Assembly (NCBI RefSeq): GCF_017948455.1
Contig: NZ_JAFFSU010000025.1
Coordinates: 57,696 to 121,695 of the forward strand
DNA: 64,000 bases
Source: Streptomyces sp. GESEQ-4
GTDB lineage: Bacteria > Actinomycetota > Actinomycetes > Streptomycetales > Streptomycetaceae
Reading direction: 5' to 3'
A model generated the notes under the pieces. The model worked only from the letters and a program-made list of their open reading frames with translations, was not told the origin of the DNA and did not search any database. Positions 44,177-52,865 of the stretch are shown here, piece after piece. Numbering within the stretch: position 1 is the first letter of the stretch; each line of letters starts with the position of its first letter. A program made the translations under genes and the position numbers.

Positions 44177-46537
44177 CTAGTTCATTCTTCCCAGGACCTC
44201 CCGCACTCGCCTGACATCCCGGATTCGTTGCTCGTACGTCGCACCTAGGGCGAGGAGCAGGAGGCCGGCGAGGGCGGGAGGGGCCCAGCGGGGGAGGGCG
44301 GTGGTCATCTCGACTACGTATGGGGCCAGTTCGTGGAGGGCGTCCAGGGTGAGGATCGAGCCGCCCAGGAGTAGGGGGGCTTGGAGGTGGTTGCGGGCGC
44401 CCAGGAGCGTGATGAGGAGCGCCGCTGTGCCCAGGAGGAGTGGGCGCGGGCCGTGTTGGCCGGCCCAGACCGCGAAGAGGCTCGGCACGAGGGTGGCGGT
44501 GAGTCCGGGGGCGTACGCAGTCCAGGATGAGGTCTGTGGGTCGCGTTGCCTGCGCAGGGCGCCGATGAGCAGTGCGGGGACGGTGACAGGCAGTGTGTAG
44601 GCCTCGGGGGTGGTGATGTCCCAGGACGCCAGCCGTACCCAGGTGGCCAGGACGAAGAGGGCGGCGGCGACGTAGCCTGCGGCGCGGCGGTCGGGGCGGA
44701 GTGCCGTGGCGGCCGCGATTACGCCTGTCAGGGCAAGTACCAGGGCGAGCATCGGCGGTTCGTCGGCCGCCAGAGCGACGGCGATGAGGCCTGCGACCGC
44801 GCCGGTCACCTCCACGGACGTCGTCGTCTTCTCGTCGACGTGCGCCGCCAGCAGTGCGGCTGCCGCCGTGACCAGGAGCACGAGCAGCGCGGTGTGCTCC
44901 GGCCGCAGCTCCAGTGCCGCCCCCGACGCGACGGCGAGCGCGGTGGCGTACGTGAGCGTTGCGGCGGCGGGGAGTGGCTTGCGTACGGCCGTCGCGAAGA
45001 GCGCCGTCAGGGACGCGAGCGTCGCGAGGGTTACCGGTTCGGAGGCGAGGGCGAGGAAGGTGAGGCTCAGGGAGGTGACGAGGGCGAGGACGGTGGCCGT
45101 GGGCCGCCGGAGGAGCAGGAGGGCGGCGGTGAGGGCGCCGTAGATCAACAGGGTTGCGGTGTACGGCAGTTGCAGTGTGGCGGGGAGGACGAGCGCGCTC
45201 GCCCACGCCAGGGTCAGGGACGCGTCCAGCGCTCGTGACCGCCAGGAGGCCTTCCTGACCGCCAGTGCCAGTACCCCGGCGACCGCTGCGAGGACGAGGG
45301 GCGCGGTGGCTGTGTCCGGGGGCCACGGCGTCTCGACCGTGACGGCGTCCCGTGCCGAGTCCGGCGCACCCGACCACACCTGCTCCGCCCAGCCGACCGG
45401 CCCCAGCAGGGCGACGGCCACGACGGGCAGCGCCCACAGCACGGCAAGGGACTGTACGGCGGCGGAGGCCCACGCCATGCCCCGCCGGACGGCCTCCGGG
45501 AGCCGGCCCGCCGTCGTGGCCGCCAACAGGGCGACCCCGCACGCGAGATGGACCGGCACCGTCCACGCGTCCGGCAGCGCGGGGCGCAGTGCGCCGCCGA
45601 CCGCGGCGACGACGAGCAGCCCCGAAGCGGCCGCGAGTCCCTTCGCCTGCTTCTCGCTCGGCGCCTGCCAGGCCGCGCCGAGTGCGAGGGCCGCGGCCAG
45701 GAGGAGGAGCGCCGCCGCACGGGCGGCGGCGCTCGGGCCGGTGGCCGTCCAGCACAGCCAGCCGGCCGTCATGACGCTCCAGCCGCCGAGGCCGTACGCG
45801 CCGCCGAGGGCGACGAGACGTACGGGCCTGGCGCTCGCCCGGAGCGCGACAACCGTGTCGGACCCGGCCGTCGCGAGAAGCGCGGCCGTGATCGTGAACC
45901 AACTCGCGTCGACCGCGATGGTCCAGAGGAGCAGGGGGAGTTGAGCAGCCGCCAGCGCGGCGGGAAGGGGCAGACGCAGCTCACGCGTGCGCGGCAGGAA
46001 CCCGTACGCCGCCCAGAGGCCCGCCAGCAGCGCCGCCGACGCCGCCGCGAACCGCGTGCCGTCGGCACCCGCGAAGGCGACCTCGTGCAGCGCGTAGGCG
46101 TCCAGCATCGTCAGCGCCAGTCCCAGCCCCGCCACCGACTCGGCCGTGGAGCGCAGCCCGCGCTTCAGCAGGGGCAGCGGCGCGGCGAGGACGGCTGTCG
46201 TGACCGCGGCGAGCACCAGTGCCCGCCCGGTGACTCCCAGGTGCCGCCAGCTGACCAGCGTGAACGCCGTCGCGGCGAGGGTGAGGAGGATGCCGCCGAG
46301 CAGCAGGAGGACGTTCTGGACCCGCGGGGCGGTGGCCTCGGGGCGCGGCGGCGCGGCGGGCGGCTGCTGCTGCCGGTTAGGGTGCAGCGTGGCGACCAGC
46401 CAGGCCCTGCGAGCCAGCAACTGTGCCCGGCGGGCGTCCAGTTGCCATAGCTCCCAGTCGAGGAGCCGCAGCTCCTCGGCCGGCGGTGGGATGTGCGTCA
46501 TGCCTTGGAGTGTGGTCCGCGTCACGTCGTACGGCAT
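44177..46537 (-). CDS. Giant SCO7613-type polytopic membrane protein
   Basis: 786 residues. A Leu-rich N-terminal helix pair (LRLLDWELWQLDARRAQLLARRAWL) is followed by a Pro-rich linker. Then come roughly twenty hydrophobic helices made largely of Ala, Leu and Val with very few charged residues. I recognise the N-terminus and layout as the SCO7613 C-terminal-domain type. The function is unknown. The first ATG at 46537 has no ribosome binding site. A second ATG at 46501 (MTHIPPPAEE) follows CCAAGG closely and could be the true start. It is divergent from the SRPBCC gene. Confidence 0.8.
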   Translation of the reverse strand: MPYDVTRTTLQGMTHIPPPAEELRLLDWELWQLDARRAQLLARRAWLVATLHPNRQQQPPAAPPRPEATAPRVQNVLLLLGGILLTLAATAFTLVSWRHLGVTGRALVLAAVTTAVLAAPLPLLKRGLRSTAESVAGLGLALTMLDAYALHEVAFAGADGTRFAAASAALLAGLWAAYGFLPRTRELRLPLPAALAAAQLPLLLWTIAVDASWFTITAALLATAGSDTVVALRASARPVRLVALGGAYGLGGWSVMTAGWLCWTATGPSAAARAAALLLLAAALALGAAWQAPSEKQAKGLAAASGLLVVAAVGGALRPALPDAWTVPVHLACGVALLAATTAGRLPEAVRRGMAWASAAVQSLAVLWALPVVAVALLGPVGWAEQVWSGAPDSARDAVTVETPWPPDTATAPLVLAAVAGVLALAVRKASWRSRALDASLTLAWASALVLPATLQLPYTATLLIYGALTAALLLLRRPTATVLALVTSLSLTFLALASEPVTLATLASLTALFATAVRKPLPAAATLTYATALAVASGAALELRPEHTALLVLLVTAAAALLAAHVDEKTTTSVEVTGAVAGLIAVALAADEPPMLALVLALTGVIAAATALRPDRRAAGYVAAALFVLATWVRLASWDITTPEAYTLPVTVPALLIGALRRQRDPQTSSWTAYAPGLTATLVPSLFAVWAGQHGPRPLLLGTAALLITLLGARNHLQAPLLLGGSILTLDALHELAPYVVEMTTALPRWAPPALAGLLLLALGATYEQRIRDVRRVREVLGRMN

Positions 46538-46605
46538 GAGTGCGGATACTCAGAACGTACTCAGATGTGTGCTCCTCGTGCCCGTGGCCGGGGCAGACTC
46601 GGAGT

Positions 46606-47052
46606 ATGGACTGGTCCCATTACCGCTTCCGCAGCGTGTGGGTCCTGCACGCGCCGCCCGCCGCCGTGTACACCGCGCTGGAGCGGGCCGAGGACTACCC
46701 CGACTGGTGGCCGCAGGTCCGGCAGGTCGACGCGATCGACGACGTCAGCGGCATCGTCAGGGTGCGATCCGTGCTGCCGTACGAGCTGACCTTCACCGCG
46801 CGTGAGGTGGTGCGGGACCGTGCGGCCGGGGTGCTGGAGATCGAGATGTCCGGTGACCTGGACGGCTGGGCGCGCTGGACGGTCCGTGCGCACGGCGCGG
46901 GTACCCTCGCCTGCTACGACCAGGTCGTCGATGTGAGCAAGCCGCTGCTCAGACGCTTCGCCGTGCCGGGGCGGCCGGTCTTCCGGGCCAACCATCGGCT
47001 GATGATGCGGGCCGGACGGCGGGGGCTGGCCGCCTACTTGGAAGCAGTTTGA
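46606..47052 (+). CDS. SRPBCC-fold (polyketide cyclase-like) protein
   Basis: 148 residues. A START-like ligand-binding fold is suggested by HYRFRSVWVLHAPPAAVYTALERAEDYPDWWPQVRQV, the classic opening of the family, and by the final helix with RANHRLMMRAGRRGL. The ligand is unknown. The ATG at 46606 follows CGGAGT so closely that the message may be leaderless. The tRNA-Val promoter overlaps its stop codon. Confidence 0.85.
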   Translation: MDWSHYRFRSVWVLHAPPAAVYTALERAEDYPDWWPQVRQVDAIDDVSGIVRVRSVLPYELTFTAREVVRDRAAGVLEIEMSGDLDGWARWTVRAHGAGTLACYDQVVDVSKPLLRRFAVPGRPVFRANHRLMMRAGRRGLAAYLEAV

Positions 47053-47078
47053 TGGAAACCCGCGGGGACCTGTATTGT
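47049..47078 (+). promoter_or_regulatory. Probable promoter of tRNA-Val(CAC) copy 2
   Basis: TTGATG (47049-47054) overlapping the SRPBCC stop codon, an 18-nt spacer and TATTGT (47073-47078), 13 nt before the tRNA. Confidence 0.55.
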
Positions 47079-47091
47079 TCAGTCCGTTCCC

Positions 47092-47163
47092 GGGCGATTA
47101 GCTCAGTGGGAGAGCGCTTCGTTCACACCGAAGAGGTCACTGGTTCGAACCCAGTATCGCCCA
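47092..47163 (+). tRNA. tRNA-Val(CAC), copy 2
   Basis: 72 nt, identical to 37007-37078 (anticodon CAC, acceptor GGGCGAT/ATCGCCC). Identity extends three bases upstream (CCC) and one base downstream. It is in the same orientation. Confidence 0.96.
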
Positions 47164-47170
47164 CGTTCGC

Positions 47171-47215
47171 GAGAGCGACGTGTGTCCGCAAACAGCGCGG
47201 ACACACGTCGCTCTC
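47171..47215 (+). terminator. 19-bp perfect hairpin terminator after tRNA-Val
   Basis: GAGAGCGACGTGTGTCCGC / GCGGACACACGTCGCTCTC with loop AAACAGC, followed by a TCTCTGTG pyrimidine-rich run. Confidence 0.9.
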
Positions 47216-47306
47216 TCTGTGTTGTGCGCGGCTTCGCCGCGCGGAGTGGGGGCTCCGCCACCCACACCCCCGGACTCGGCGTTGCTGTCGGGCGGGGTCG
47301 TAAGGC

Positions 47307-48032
47307 TCAGGCCGCCGCAGGCAGGTCCGGACGCAGGGGCCACGCCGGGTCCACCGCCTCCTCGGTGCCGCTGCGGGCGAACCATGCCTGCAGGCCGCGT
47401 GCCTGTGCGGCGTGCCACACGGCCTGCAGGGTGTGCAGTTGGGCGGGGGAGAGACGCTCCAGCCGGGCGGCGAAACGGCGCCCCACCGCCCGTACGACAT
47501 CCAGGGCGGCCACCGCATCGGCCGACGCGTCGTGCGCGCCGTCCAGGACGACGCCATAGTGCGCGCACAGGTCGGTGAGCGTGCGGCGGCCCTTGCGGTA
47601 GCGGTCGAGATGCTTGTCGAGGACCCGGGGGTCGAGCACCAGCAGCGGCGACGTCTCGAACCAGTGGTCCAGGGACGAGGCCCGATGGCGCCGCAACTCG
47701 CGGTCCAGGATGGTCAGATCGAAGGGTGCGTTCATCACCACGAGCGGACGGCCCGCGGCCGCCTGCTCGGCCAGTTCACTGGCTATCTCATGCATCACCG
47801 GCGCAGGCCAGCGGCCGTTGCGCTGCAGATGCTCGTCCGTCAGTCCGTGTACCGCCGTCGCCCCCTCGGGCACCGGCACACCCGGGTTGACCAGCCACCG
47901 GCTCACCCGCGGCCGGGCACCCGGGGCATCCTGGACGACGACGGCGGCCGACACGATCCGGTCGGTCTCGACGTCCACGCCCGTGGTCTCCGTGTCGAAC
48001 GCGGCCAAAGGGCCCTCGTACCAGCACGTCAT
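47307..48032 (-). CDS. DEDDh-family 3'-5' exonuclease
   Basis: 241 residues. The exonuclease core has D13 and E15 (FDTETTG), D105 (NAPFD) and the H-x4-D motif H167/D172 (AHDASAD), so all DEDDh residues are present. It resembles the DnaQ/DNA polymerase III epsilon-like stand-alone exonucleases of actinobacteria, and the C-terminal 60 residues (LERLSPAQLHTLQAVWHAAQARGLQAW) are their usual tail. AGGAG lies about 10 nt before the ATG. It is divergent from the DUF4365 pair. Confidence 0.92.
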   Translation of the reverse strand: MTCWYEGPLAAFDTETTGVDVETDRIVSAAVVVQDAPGARPRVSRWLVNPGVPVPEGATAVHGLTDEHLQRNGRWPAPVMHEIASELAEQAAAGRPLVVMNAPFDLTILDRELRRHRASSLDHWFETSPLLVLDPRVLDKHLDRYRKGRRTLTDLCAHYGVVLDGAHDASADAVAALDVVRAVGRRFAARLERLSPAQLHTLQAVWHAAQARGLQAWFARSGTEEAVDPAWPLRPDLPAAA

Positions 48033-48200
48033 ACCTACACAACTCCTCGTTCACCCACGGCAGCTGACGTACCGTCTTCTGCCCGTTTGGTGATACCCGG
48101 GCTGTTTGCGGCGTACGCGGGCCGGACACAACAGGAGTGCGGGTCTTTGCAGTTCAGCGGGCCCGTCGCGGGGATTCACTTGCTCGGAAGGCTGTTGGTC

Positions 48201-48767
48201 ATGGCGATAGCGCAGCCCGAACGGGGCGGGCTGCTGCCCGCTCGGACGGGCCCCCATCGCGGTTCACTCGCCACCACCGCCTGCATGGAGACACTGCAGG
48301 TGGGCTATCTGCACGCCGTCGCCGCCGCGGCGGGCTGTTCGCTGTCCCAGCCCTTTCCGGACAACGGCATCGACTGGCACGTCAGCCACAGCGCCGCCGG
48401 GCACACCGTCGACGACGAAGTCACCATCAAGGTGCAGCTCAAGGCGACGTACCAAGTCCCGCCGAACCCTCCCGGGCGCTTCTTCTCCTTCACGCTCGAC
48501 AACGACCACCTGGCGAAGCTCGCCCGCACGCCGGTGTCCGTGCACAAGATCCTGGTCGTGATGCTCGTCCCGCGGTCCCAGGACGACTGGCTGCGCGCCA
48601 GCCACGACCGGCTCGACCTCAGGCACTGCTGCTACTGGGTCAACCTGGCCGGCCACGCCATCACCGGTCGGCGCCGGACCACCGTGCGGATTCCGACCTC
48701 ACGCATCTTCGACGACCGGGCGCTCTGCGAGATCATGACGCGGGTCGGGACGGGAGGCAGGCCATGA
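48201..48767 (+). CDS. DUF4365 protein, possible PD-(D/E)XK-like nuclease
   Basis: 188 residues. The DUF4365 hallmark is clear: ACMETLQVGYLHAVAAAAGC (28-46), then PDNGIDWHVS (53-62) and VTIKVQLKAT (74-83). E30, D58, Q79 and K81 could form a PD-(D/E)XK-type site. That is structural inference, not a demonstrated activity. GGAAGG sits 9 nt before the ATG at 48201. Its stop overlaps the next start by ATGA, so the two proteins are likely made together. Confidence 0.85.
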   Translation: MAIAQPERGGLLPARTGPHRGSLATTACMETLQVGYLHAVAAAAGCSLSQPFPDNGIDWHVSHSAAGHTVDDEVTIKVQLKATYQVPPNPPGRFFSFTLDNDHLAKLARTPVSVHKILVVMLVPRSQDDWLRASHDRLDLRHCCYWVNLAGHAITGRRRTTVRIPTSRIFDDRALCEIMTRVGTGGRP

Positions 48768-50026
48768 CACACCGTTCGCTGGAGGAGCCGGTACGACCAG
48801 GGCGGCCGCATCCCGTGGACGCGCAGTGGAACCGGCCGCCCGAGCCCGGCGAGGTCGACCCCGCCGTGCTCAGCGCCCTGCTGCACCGCCACGGCTGGCA
48901 GCGCCGCGGCGGAGCCGCCGGACGCTACGGCCGCTGGACCCCGCCGGGGCCCGGCGGCGCCGGCACGAGCCTGCTCGTGCCGGAGAACCGAGCCTTCCCC
49001 GACAGCGACGACCTGCTCGGCGAAGCCCTCGTCGCACTGTCCCGCAGCGGCTCGCCCTCCGCGCGCGAGGTCCTGGTCGGCCTCACCGTGCCCAGCGACG
49101 AGATCCGCTGGTGGCGCGACGTACCGACCGGGCCGGCCGGCGCCGCGCCATGGATGGCCGAGGAACAACTGCGCACCGCCGCCCGCCAGATGCTTCTGGC
49201 GGGCGCTCTCGCCACACGCGCGCGGGCCGGCTATTACGGCGCCCGGCACCGCCGCCCCGCCGCCGCGTCCCTGGAGAACGTCCTCGTCGGCGCCGCGACC
49301 GGCGGCCGTCAGCTGACCGCGTTCGTGCCCGTCGACACCGGACGCCTGCTCGCCGTACGCCTGCACCAGGCCCTGTACGCCGCCCGCGAGGCCATCGACT
49401 ATCAGCGGGCCACCGGCGGCATGGACGCCTTCGACGGTGCCATCGAGGCGGGCGTCAGCCGGGAACTGACCGAGGCGCTCGTCACCCTGGTCCGTGGCAC
49501 CGAGGGCGCCCGCGTCGCCGTCGAGTGGGCGCCCGGCGCCGGGGTCCCCGAGGGGTGTGCCGCGGGTGCCGAGGCCGTCGAGTTCTCGCCCGGCGACCTG
49601 CCCGTGCTGCGCGAGGCCGGGGCCCGCTATCTGCGCGAGGAGCCGTCCATGGCGGTGCGGATCACCGGGACGGTGACCCGGATGCGCCGGTCGGGGCCGC
49701 GCGGCGAGGGCGCCGTACGGCTGCGGGTGATCGCGGGCGCCGAGGTGCCGCACATCCGGCTGACCCTGGACGAGGAGGCGTACCGCATCGCCGGGCACGC
49801 CCACCTCGTCGGACTGCCGGTGCGGGTGCACGGCCGGCTGGAGAGCCGGGGCGGCTTTCGCAGGCTCACCGGAGCCTCCGGCGTCGTACCGGTGCAGGTG
49901 GACGATGCCGAGCGGGACCGGATGATGAAGTCGATTCAAGAGACCGTAGAGATCACAGCCTTCTTCGAGGATGCCTGCGGAAGCGACGATCACGACGCGG
50001 GCCTGGACGCCGGCTTCGGGGAATGA
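48764..50026 (+). CDS. Unknown 420-residue protein coupled to DUF4365, OB-like C-terminus
   Basis: I do not recognise this family. The N-terminal half has LLHRHGWQRRGGAAGRYGRW, then DLLGEALVALSRSG and a DEIRWWRDVP stretch. The middle is helical (LLAGALATRARAGYYGARH). Residues about 305-385 look like a beta-barrel of OB type (MAVRITGTVTRMRRSG, VRLRVIAGAEVPHIRLTL, GLPVRVHGRLESRGGFRRL), which would suit nucleic-acid binding. There is no signal peptide or membrane segment. It overlaps the DUF4365 gene and precedes thrS by 91 nt. Confidence 0.8.
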   Translation: MTHRSLEEPVRPGRPHPVDAQWNRPPEPGEVDPAVLSALLHRHGWQRRGGAAGRYGRWTPPGPGGAGTSLLVPENRAFPDSDDLLGEALVALSRSGSPSAREVLVGLTVPSDEIRWWRDVPTGPAGAAPWMAEEQLRTAARQMLLAGALATRARAGYYGARHRRPAAASLENVLVGAATGGRQLTAFVPVDTGRLLAVRLHQALYAAREAIDYQRATGGMDAFDGAIEAGVSRELTEALVTLVRGTEGARVAVEWAPGAGVPEGCAAGAEAVEFSPGDLPVLREAGARYLREEPSMAVRITGTVTRMRRSGPRGEGAVRLRVIAGAEVPHIRLTLDEEAYRIAGHAHLVGLPVRVHGRLESRGGFRRLTGASGVVPVQVDDAERDRMMKSIQETVEITAFFEDACGSDDHDAGLDAGFGE

Positions 50027-50117
50027 TTTCGCGGTGGGACGTCCGGGGTCGGTACGATCCGGTATTGCGCGCGCTCCAGGTACGGCGCCCGCACCCACCT
50101 TCAGTCAGGAGAGACCG

Positions 50118-52094
50118 GTGTCAGACGTCCGTGTGATCATCCAACGCGATTCCGAGCGGGAAGAGCGCACGGTGACGACGGGCACTACGGCCGCGGAGCT
50201 CTTCGCCGGCGAGCGCTCGATCATCGCCGCGCGCGTGGGCGGCGAGCTCAGGGACCTGTCGTACGTGCTCTCCGACGGGGAAGAGGTCGAGGGCGTCGAG
50301 ATCTCCTCCGAGGACGGCCTGAACATCCTGCGCCACTCCACCGCGCATGTGATGGCGCAGGCCGTGCAGGAGCTTTTCCCCGAGGCCAAGCTGGGCATCG
50401 GCCCGCCCGTCAAGGACGGCTTCTACTACGACTTCGACGTCGAGAAGCCGTTCACGCCCGAGGATCTCAAGGCCATCGAGAAGAAGATGCAGGAGATCCA
50501 GAAGCGCGGGCAGCGTTTCTCGCGGCGTGTGGTGACCGACGAGGCCGCGCGCGAGGAGCTGGCTTCGGAGCCGTACAAGCTGGAGCTGATCGGGCTCAAG
50601 GGCGCGGCCTCCTCCGACGACGGCGCGGACGTCGAGGTCGGCGCGGGCGAGCTGACGATCTACGACAACCTGGACGCCAAGACCGGCGATCTGTGCTGGA
50701 AGGACCTCTGCCGCGGTCCCCACCTGCCCACCACCCGGAACATCCCGGCGTTCAAGCTGATGCGCAACGCGGCCGCCTACTGGCGCGGCAGCGAGAAGAA
50801 CCCGATGCTCCAGCGCATCTACGGCACCGCCTGGCCCACCAAGGACGAGCTGAAGGCACACCTCGACTTCCTCGCCGAGGCCGAGAAGCGCGACCACCGC
50901 AAGCTGGGCAACGAGCTGGACCTCTTCTCCATCCCGGAGCAGATCGGCTCCGGCCTCGCCGTCTTCCACCCCAAGGGCGGCATCATCCGCCGGGTGATGG
51001 AGGACTACTCGCGCCGCCGGCACGAGGAAGAGGGCTACGAGTTCGTCTACACCCCGCACGCCACCAAGGGGAAGCTCTTCGAGACGTCGGGCCACCTGGA
51101 CTGGTACGCCGAGGGCATGTACCCGCCCATGCAGCTCGACGAGGGTGTGGACTACTACCTCAAGCCCATGAACTGCCCGATGCACAACCTGATCTTCGAC
51201 GCTCGCGGGCGTTCCTACCGTGAACTGCCGTTGCGCCTCTTCGAGTTCGGGACCGTGTACCGGTACGAGAAGTCGGGCGTCGTGCACGGCCTGACGCGCG
51301 CGCGGGGCTTCACGCAGGACGACGCGCACATCTACTGCACGCGTGAGCAGATGTCGGAGGAGCTCGACAAGACGCTCACCTTCGTCCTCGGTCTGCTGCG
51401 CGACTACGGTCTGACCGACTTCTACCTGGAGCTGTCCACCAAGGACCCGGAGAAGTTCGTCGGCTCCGACGAGGTCTGGGAGGAGGCGACCGAGACGCTG
51501 CGCGAGGTGGCCGAGAAGCAGGGCCTGCCCCTGGTCCCCGACCCGGGCGGCGCCGCCTTCTACGGCCCGAAGATCTCCGTGCAGACCAAGGACGCCATCG
51601 GCCGCACCTGGCAGATGTCGACGATCCAGCTCGACTTCAACCTGCCGGAGCGGTTCAACCTGGAGTACACCTCGCCCGACGGCTCCAAGCAGCGCCCGGT
51701 CATGATCCACAGGGCGTTGTTCGGCAGCATCGAGCGGTTCTTCGCTGTGTTGCTCGAGCACTACGCGGGTGCGTTCCCGGCGTGGCTGGCGCCGGTGCAG
51801 GCGACCGGTATCCCGATCGGCGACGCGCACGTCGAGTACCTGGAGAAGTTCGCCGCGGCGGCGAAGAAGCAGGGGCTGCGGGTCGAGGTCGACTCGTCCT
51901 CCGACCGGATGCAGAAGAAGATCCGCAACGCCCAGAAGCAGAAGGTGCCCTTCATGGTCATCGCGGGCGACGAGGACATGGCGAACGGTTCGGTCTCCTT
52001 CCGCTACCGCGACGGTTCGCAGGAGAACGGCATCCCCTTCGACGAGGCCCTCGCGAAGATCGCGAAGGTGGTCGAGGAGCGGGCGCAGGTCTGA
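50118..52094 (+). CDS. thrS: Threonine--tRNA ligase
   Basis: 658 residues. The N-terminal TGS domain covers about 1-62. The editing domain has HSTAH (73-77) and the LCRGPHLPTT block. The class II core has the zinc cysteine in MNCPMHNLIF and later zinc histidines, and the anticodon domain ends the protein. The GTG at 50118 follows AGGAG. An ORF start 49 codons upstream lies inside the preceding gene. It is followed by a strong terminator. Confidence 0.97.
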   Translation: MSDVRVIIQRDSEREERTVTTGTTAAELFAGERSIIAARVGGELRDLSYVLSDGEEVEGVEISSEDGLNILRHSTAHVMAQAVQELFPEAKLGIGPPVKDGFYYDFDVEKPFTPEDLKAIEKKMQEIQKRGQRFSRRVVTDEAAREELASEPYKLELIGLKGAASSDDGADVEVGAGELTIYDNLDAKTGDLCWKDLCRGPHLPTTRNIPAFKLMRNAAAYWRGSEKNPMLQRIYGTAWPTKDELKAHLDFLAEAEKRDHRKLGNELDLFSIPEQIGSGLAVFHPKGGIIRRVMEDYSRRRHEEEGYEFVYTPHATKGKLFETSGHLDWYAEGMYPPMQLDEGVDYYLKPMNCPMHNLIFDARGRSYRELPLRLFEFGTVYRYEKSGVVHGLTRARGFTQDDAHIYCTREQMSEELDKTLTFVLGLLRDYGLTDFYLELSTKDPEKFVGSDEVWEEATETLREVAEKQGLPLVPDPGGAAFYGPKISVQTKDAIGRTWQMSTIQLDFNLPERFNLEYTSPDGSKQRPVMIHRALFGSIERFFAVLLEHYAGAFPAWLAPVQATGIPIGDAHVEYLEKFAAAAKKQGLRVEVDSSSDRMQKKIRNAQKQKVPFMVIAGDEDMANGSVSFRYRDGSQENGIPFDEALAKIAKVVEERAQV

Positions 52095-52106
52095 CGCGCA
52101 TGTGAG

Positions 52107-52143
52107 AAGGCCCCCGGGGGAGTTCAGCTCTCCGGGGGCCTTT
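52107..52143. terminator. Bidirectional terminator between thrS and the potassium channel gene
   Basis: AAGGCCCCCGGGGGAG and CTCTCCGGGGGCCTTT. The loop contains the stop codon of the minus-strand channel gene (TGA at 52124-52126), so that gene ends inside its own terminator. Confidence 0.85.
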
Positions 52144-52786
52144 CCTTGTCCCCGTCCTCGTACGCGAAAACCTGCAACAGCCACGCCGAGAACGACCCGG
52201 TGACCGCGCCGAGCAGTGCCAGCCCGCAGGCCATCATCCCGACCGCGATGAGCCGCCCGACCGGTGTGACGGGCGTGATGTCGCCGTACCCGACCGTGGA
52301 GAGCGTCGCGCAGGTCCACCAGACCGCGTCGCCGAAGGTCTGCATGGTCGCGTCCGGCGCCGCGTGCTCCTGCTGGTAGACGGCGAGGGCTCCGGCGAAT
52401 CCGAGCAGCACGGTCGACAGTCCGGCGTAGGTGATCACCCGCGCGTGCAGCGCCAGCCGTGGCCGACCGTGCCGACGTTGCACGGCCTCATACAGCCGCA
52501 CCACCCGCAACGGACGCAACAGGGGCAGCACCAGCACCACGGTGTCCAGCAGGTGCGACCGTACGAAGCCCAGCCGCCGCCCGCTCAGCCGCCACCGCAC
52601 CCCATAGTCGACGGCGAACAGGGCCCAGGTGCCGGCCAGCACGGCGAGGCAGACGTCCCGCCAGACGCCCGGCAGACCATGGGCCAGGACGAGCACCGCA
52701 TACGCGGCGAGATAGACCAGCGACGCGATCGCGAGAGGCACCTCGGCGCGCTGCTCCCAGCGGCCCTGGGGACTGTCGGCATCCAC
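52124..52786 (-). CDS. Potassium channel family protein
   Basis: 220 residues. There are about six hydrophobic segments, an arginine-bearing stretch RPLRVVRLYEAVQRR (91-105) reminiscent of a voltage-sensor helix, and a pore loop with the selectivity filter TVGYGD (164-169). The final helix is followed by a short acidic tail. It is a minimal voltage-gated-like channel with no RCK domain, so gating would be by voltage or unknown signals. The GTG at 52786 has GAAG some distance upstream. Confidence 0.92.
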   Translation of the reverse strand: MDADSPQGRWEQRAEVPLAIASLVYLAAYAVLVLAHGLPGVWRDVCLAVLAGTWALFAVDYGVRWRLSGRRLGFVRSHLLDTVVLVLPLLRPLRVVRLYEAVQRRHGRPRLALHARVITYAGLSTVLLGFAGALAVYQQEHAAPDATMQTFGDAVWWTCATLSTVGYGDITPVTPVGRLIAVGMMACGLALLGAVTGSFSAWLLQVFAYEDGDKERPPES

Positions 52787-52852
52787 CGGCTCAGCTTCGC
52801 CCGGGACGTCGGCCGCGCAACCCCGCCGACACGCCGCGAACGGGCGAAGTCA

Positions 52853-52858
52853 TATGCT
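52853..52858 (+). promoter_or_regulatory. -10 element suggesting a leaderless HIT mRNA
   Basis: TATGCT ends 7 nt before the ATG at 52866, with no ribosome binding site. Confidence 0.45.
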
Positions 52859-52865
52859 TCCTTGC

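Noticed and set aside
37007..47163. Integrative element using tRNA-Val as attachment site
   Set aside because: No integrase, excisionase, replication or transfer gene lies between the tRNA copies, and the repeat spans the whole tRNA rather than a 3' fragment. Kept only as a direct-repeat observation.
50027..50117. T-box or other riboswitch before thrS
   Set aside because: The gap is only 91 bases with no T-box consensus or antiterminator stem that I can see.
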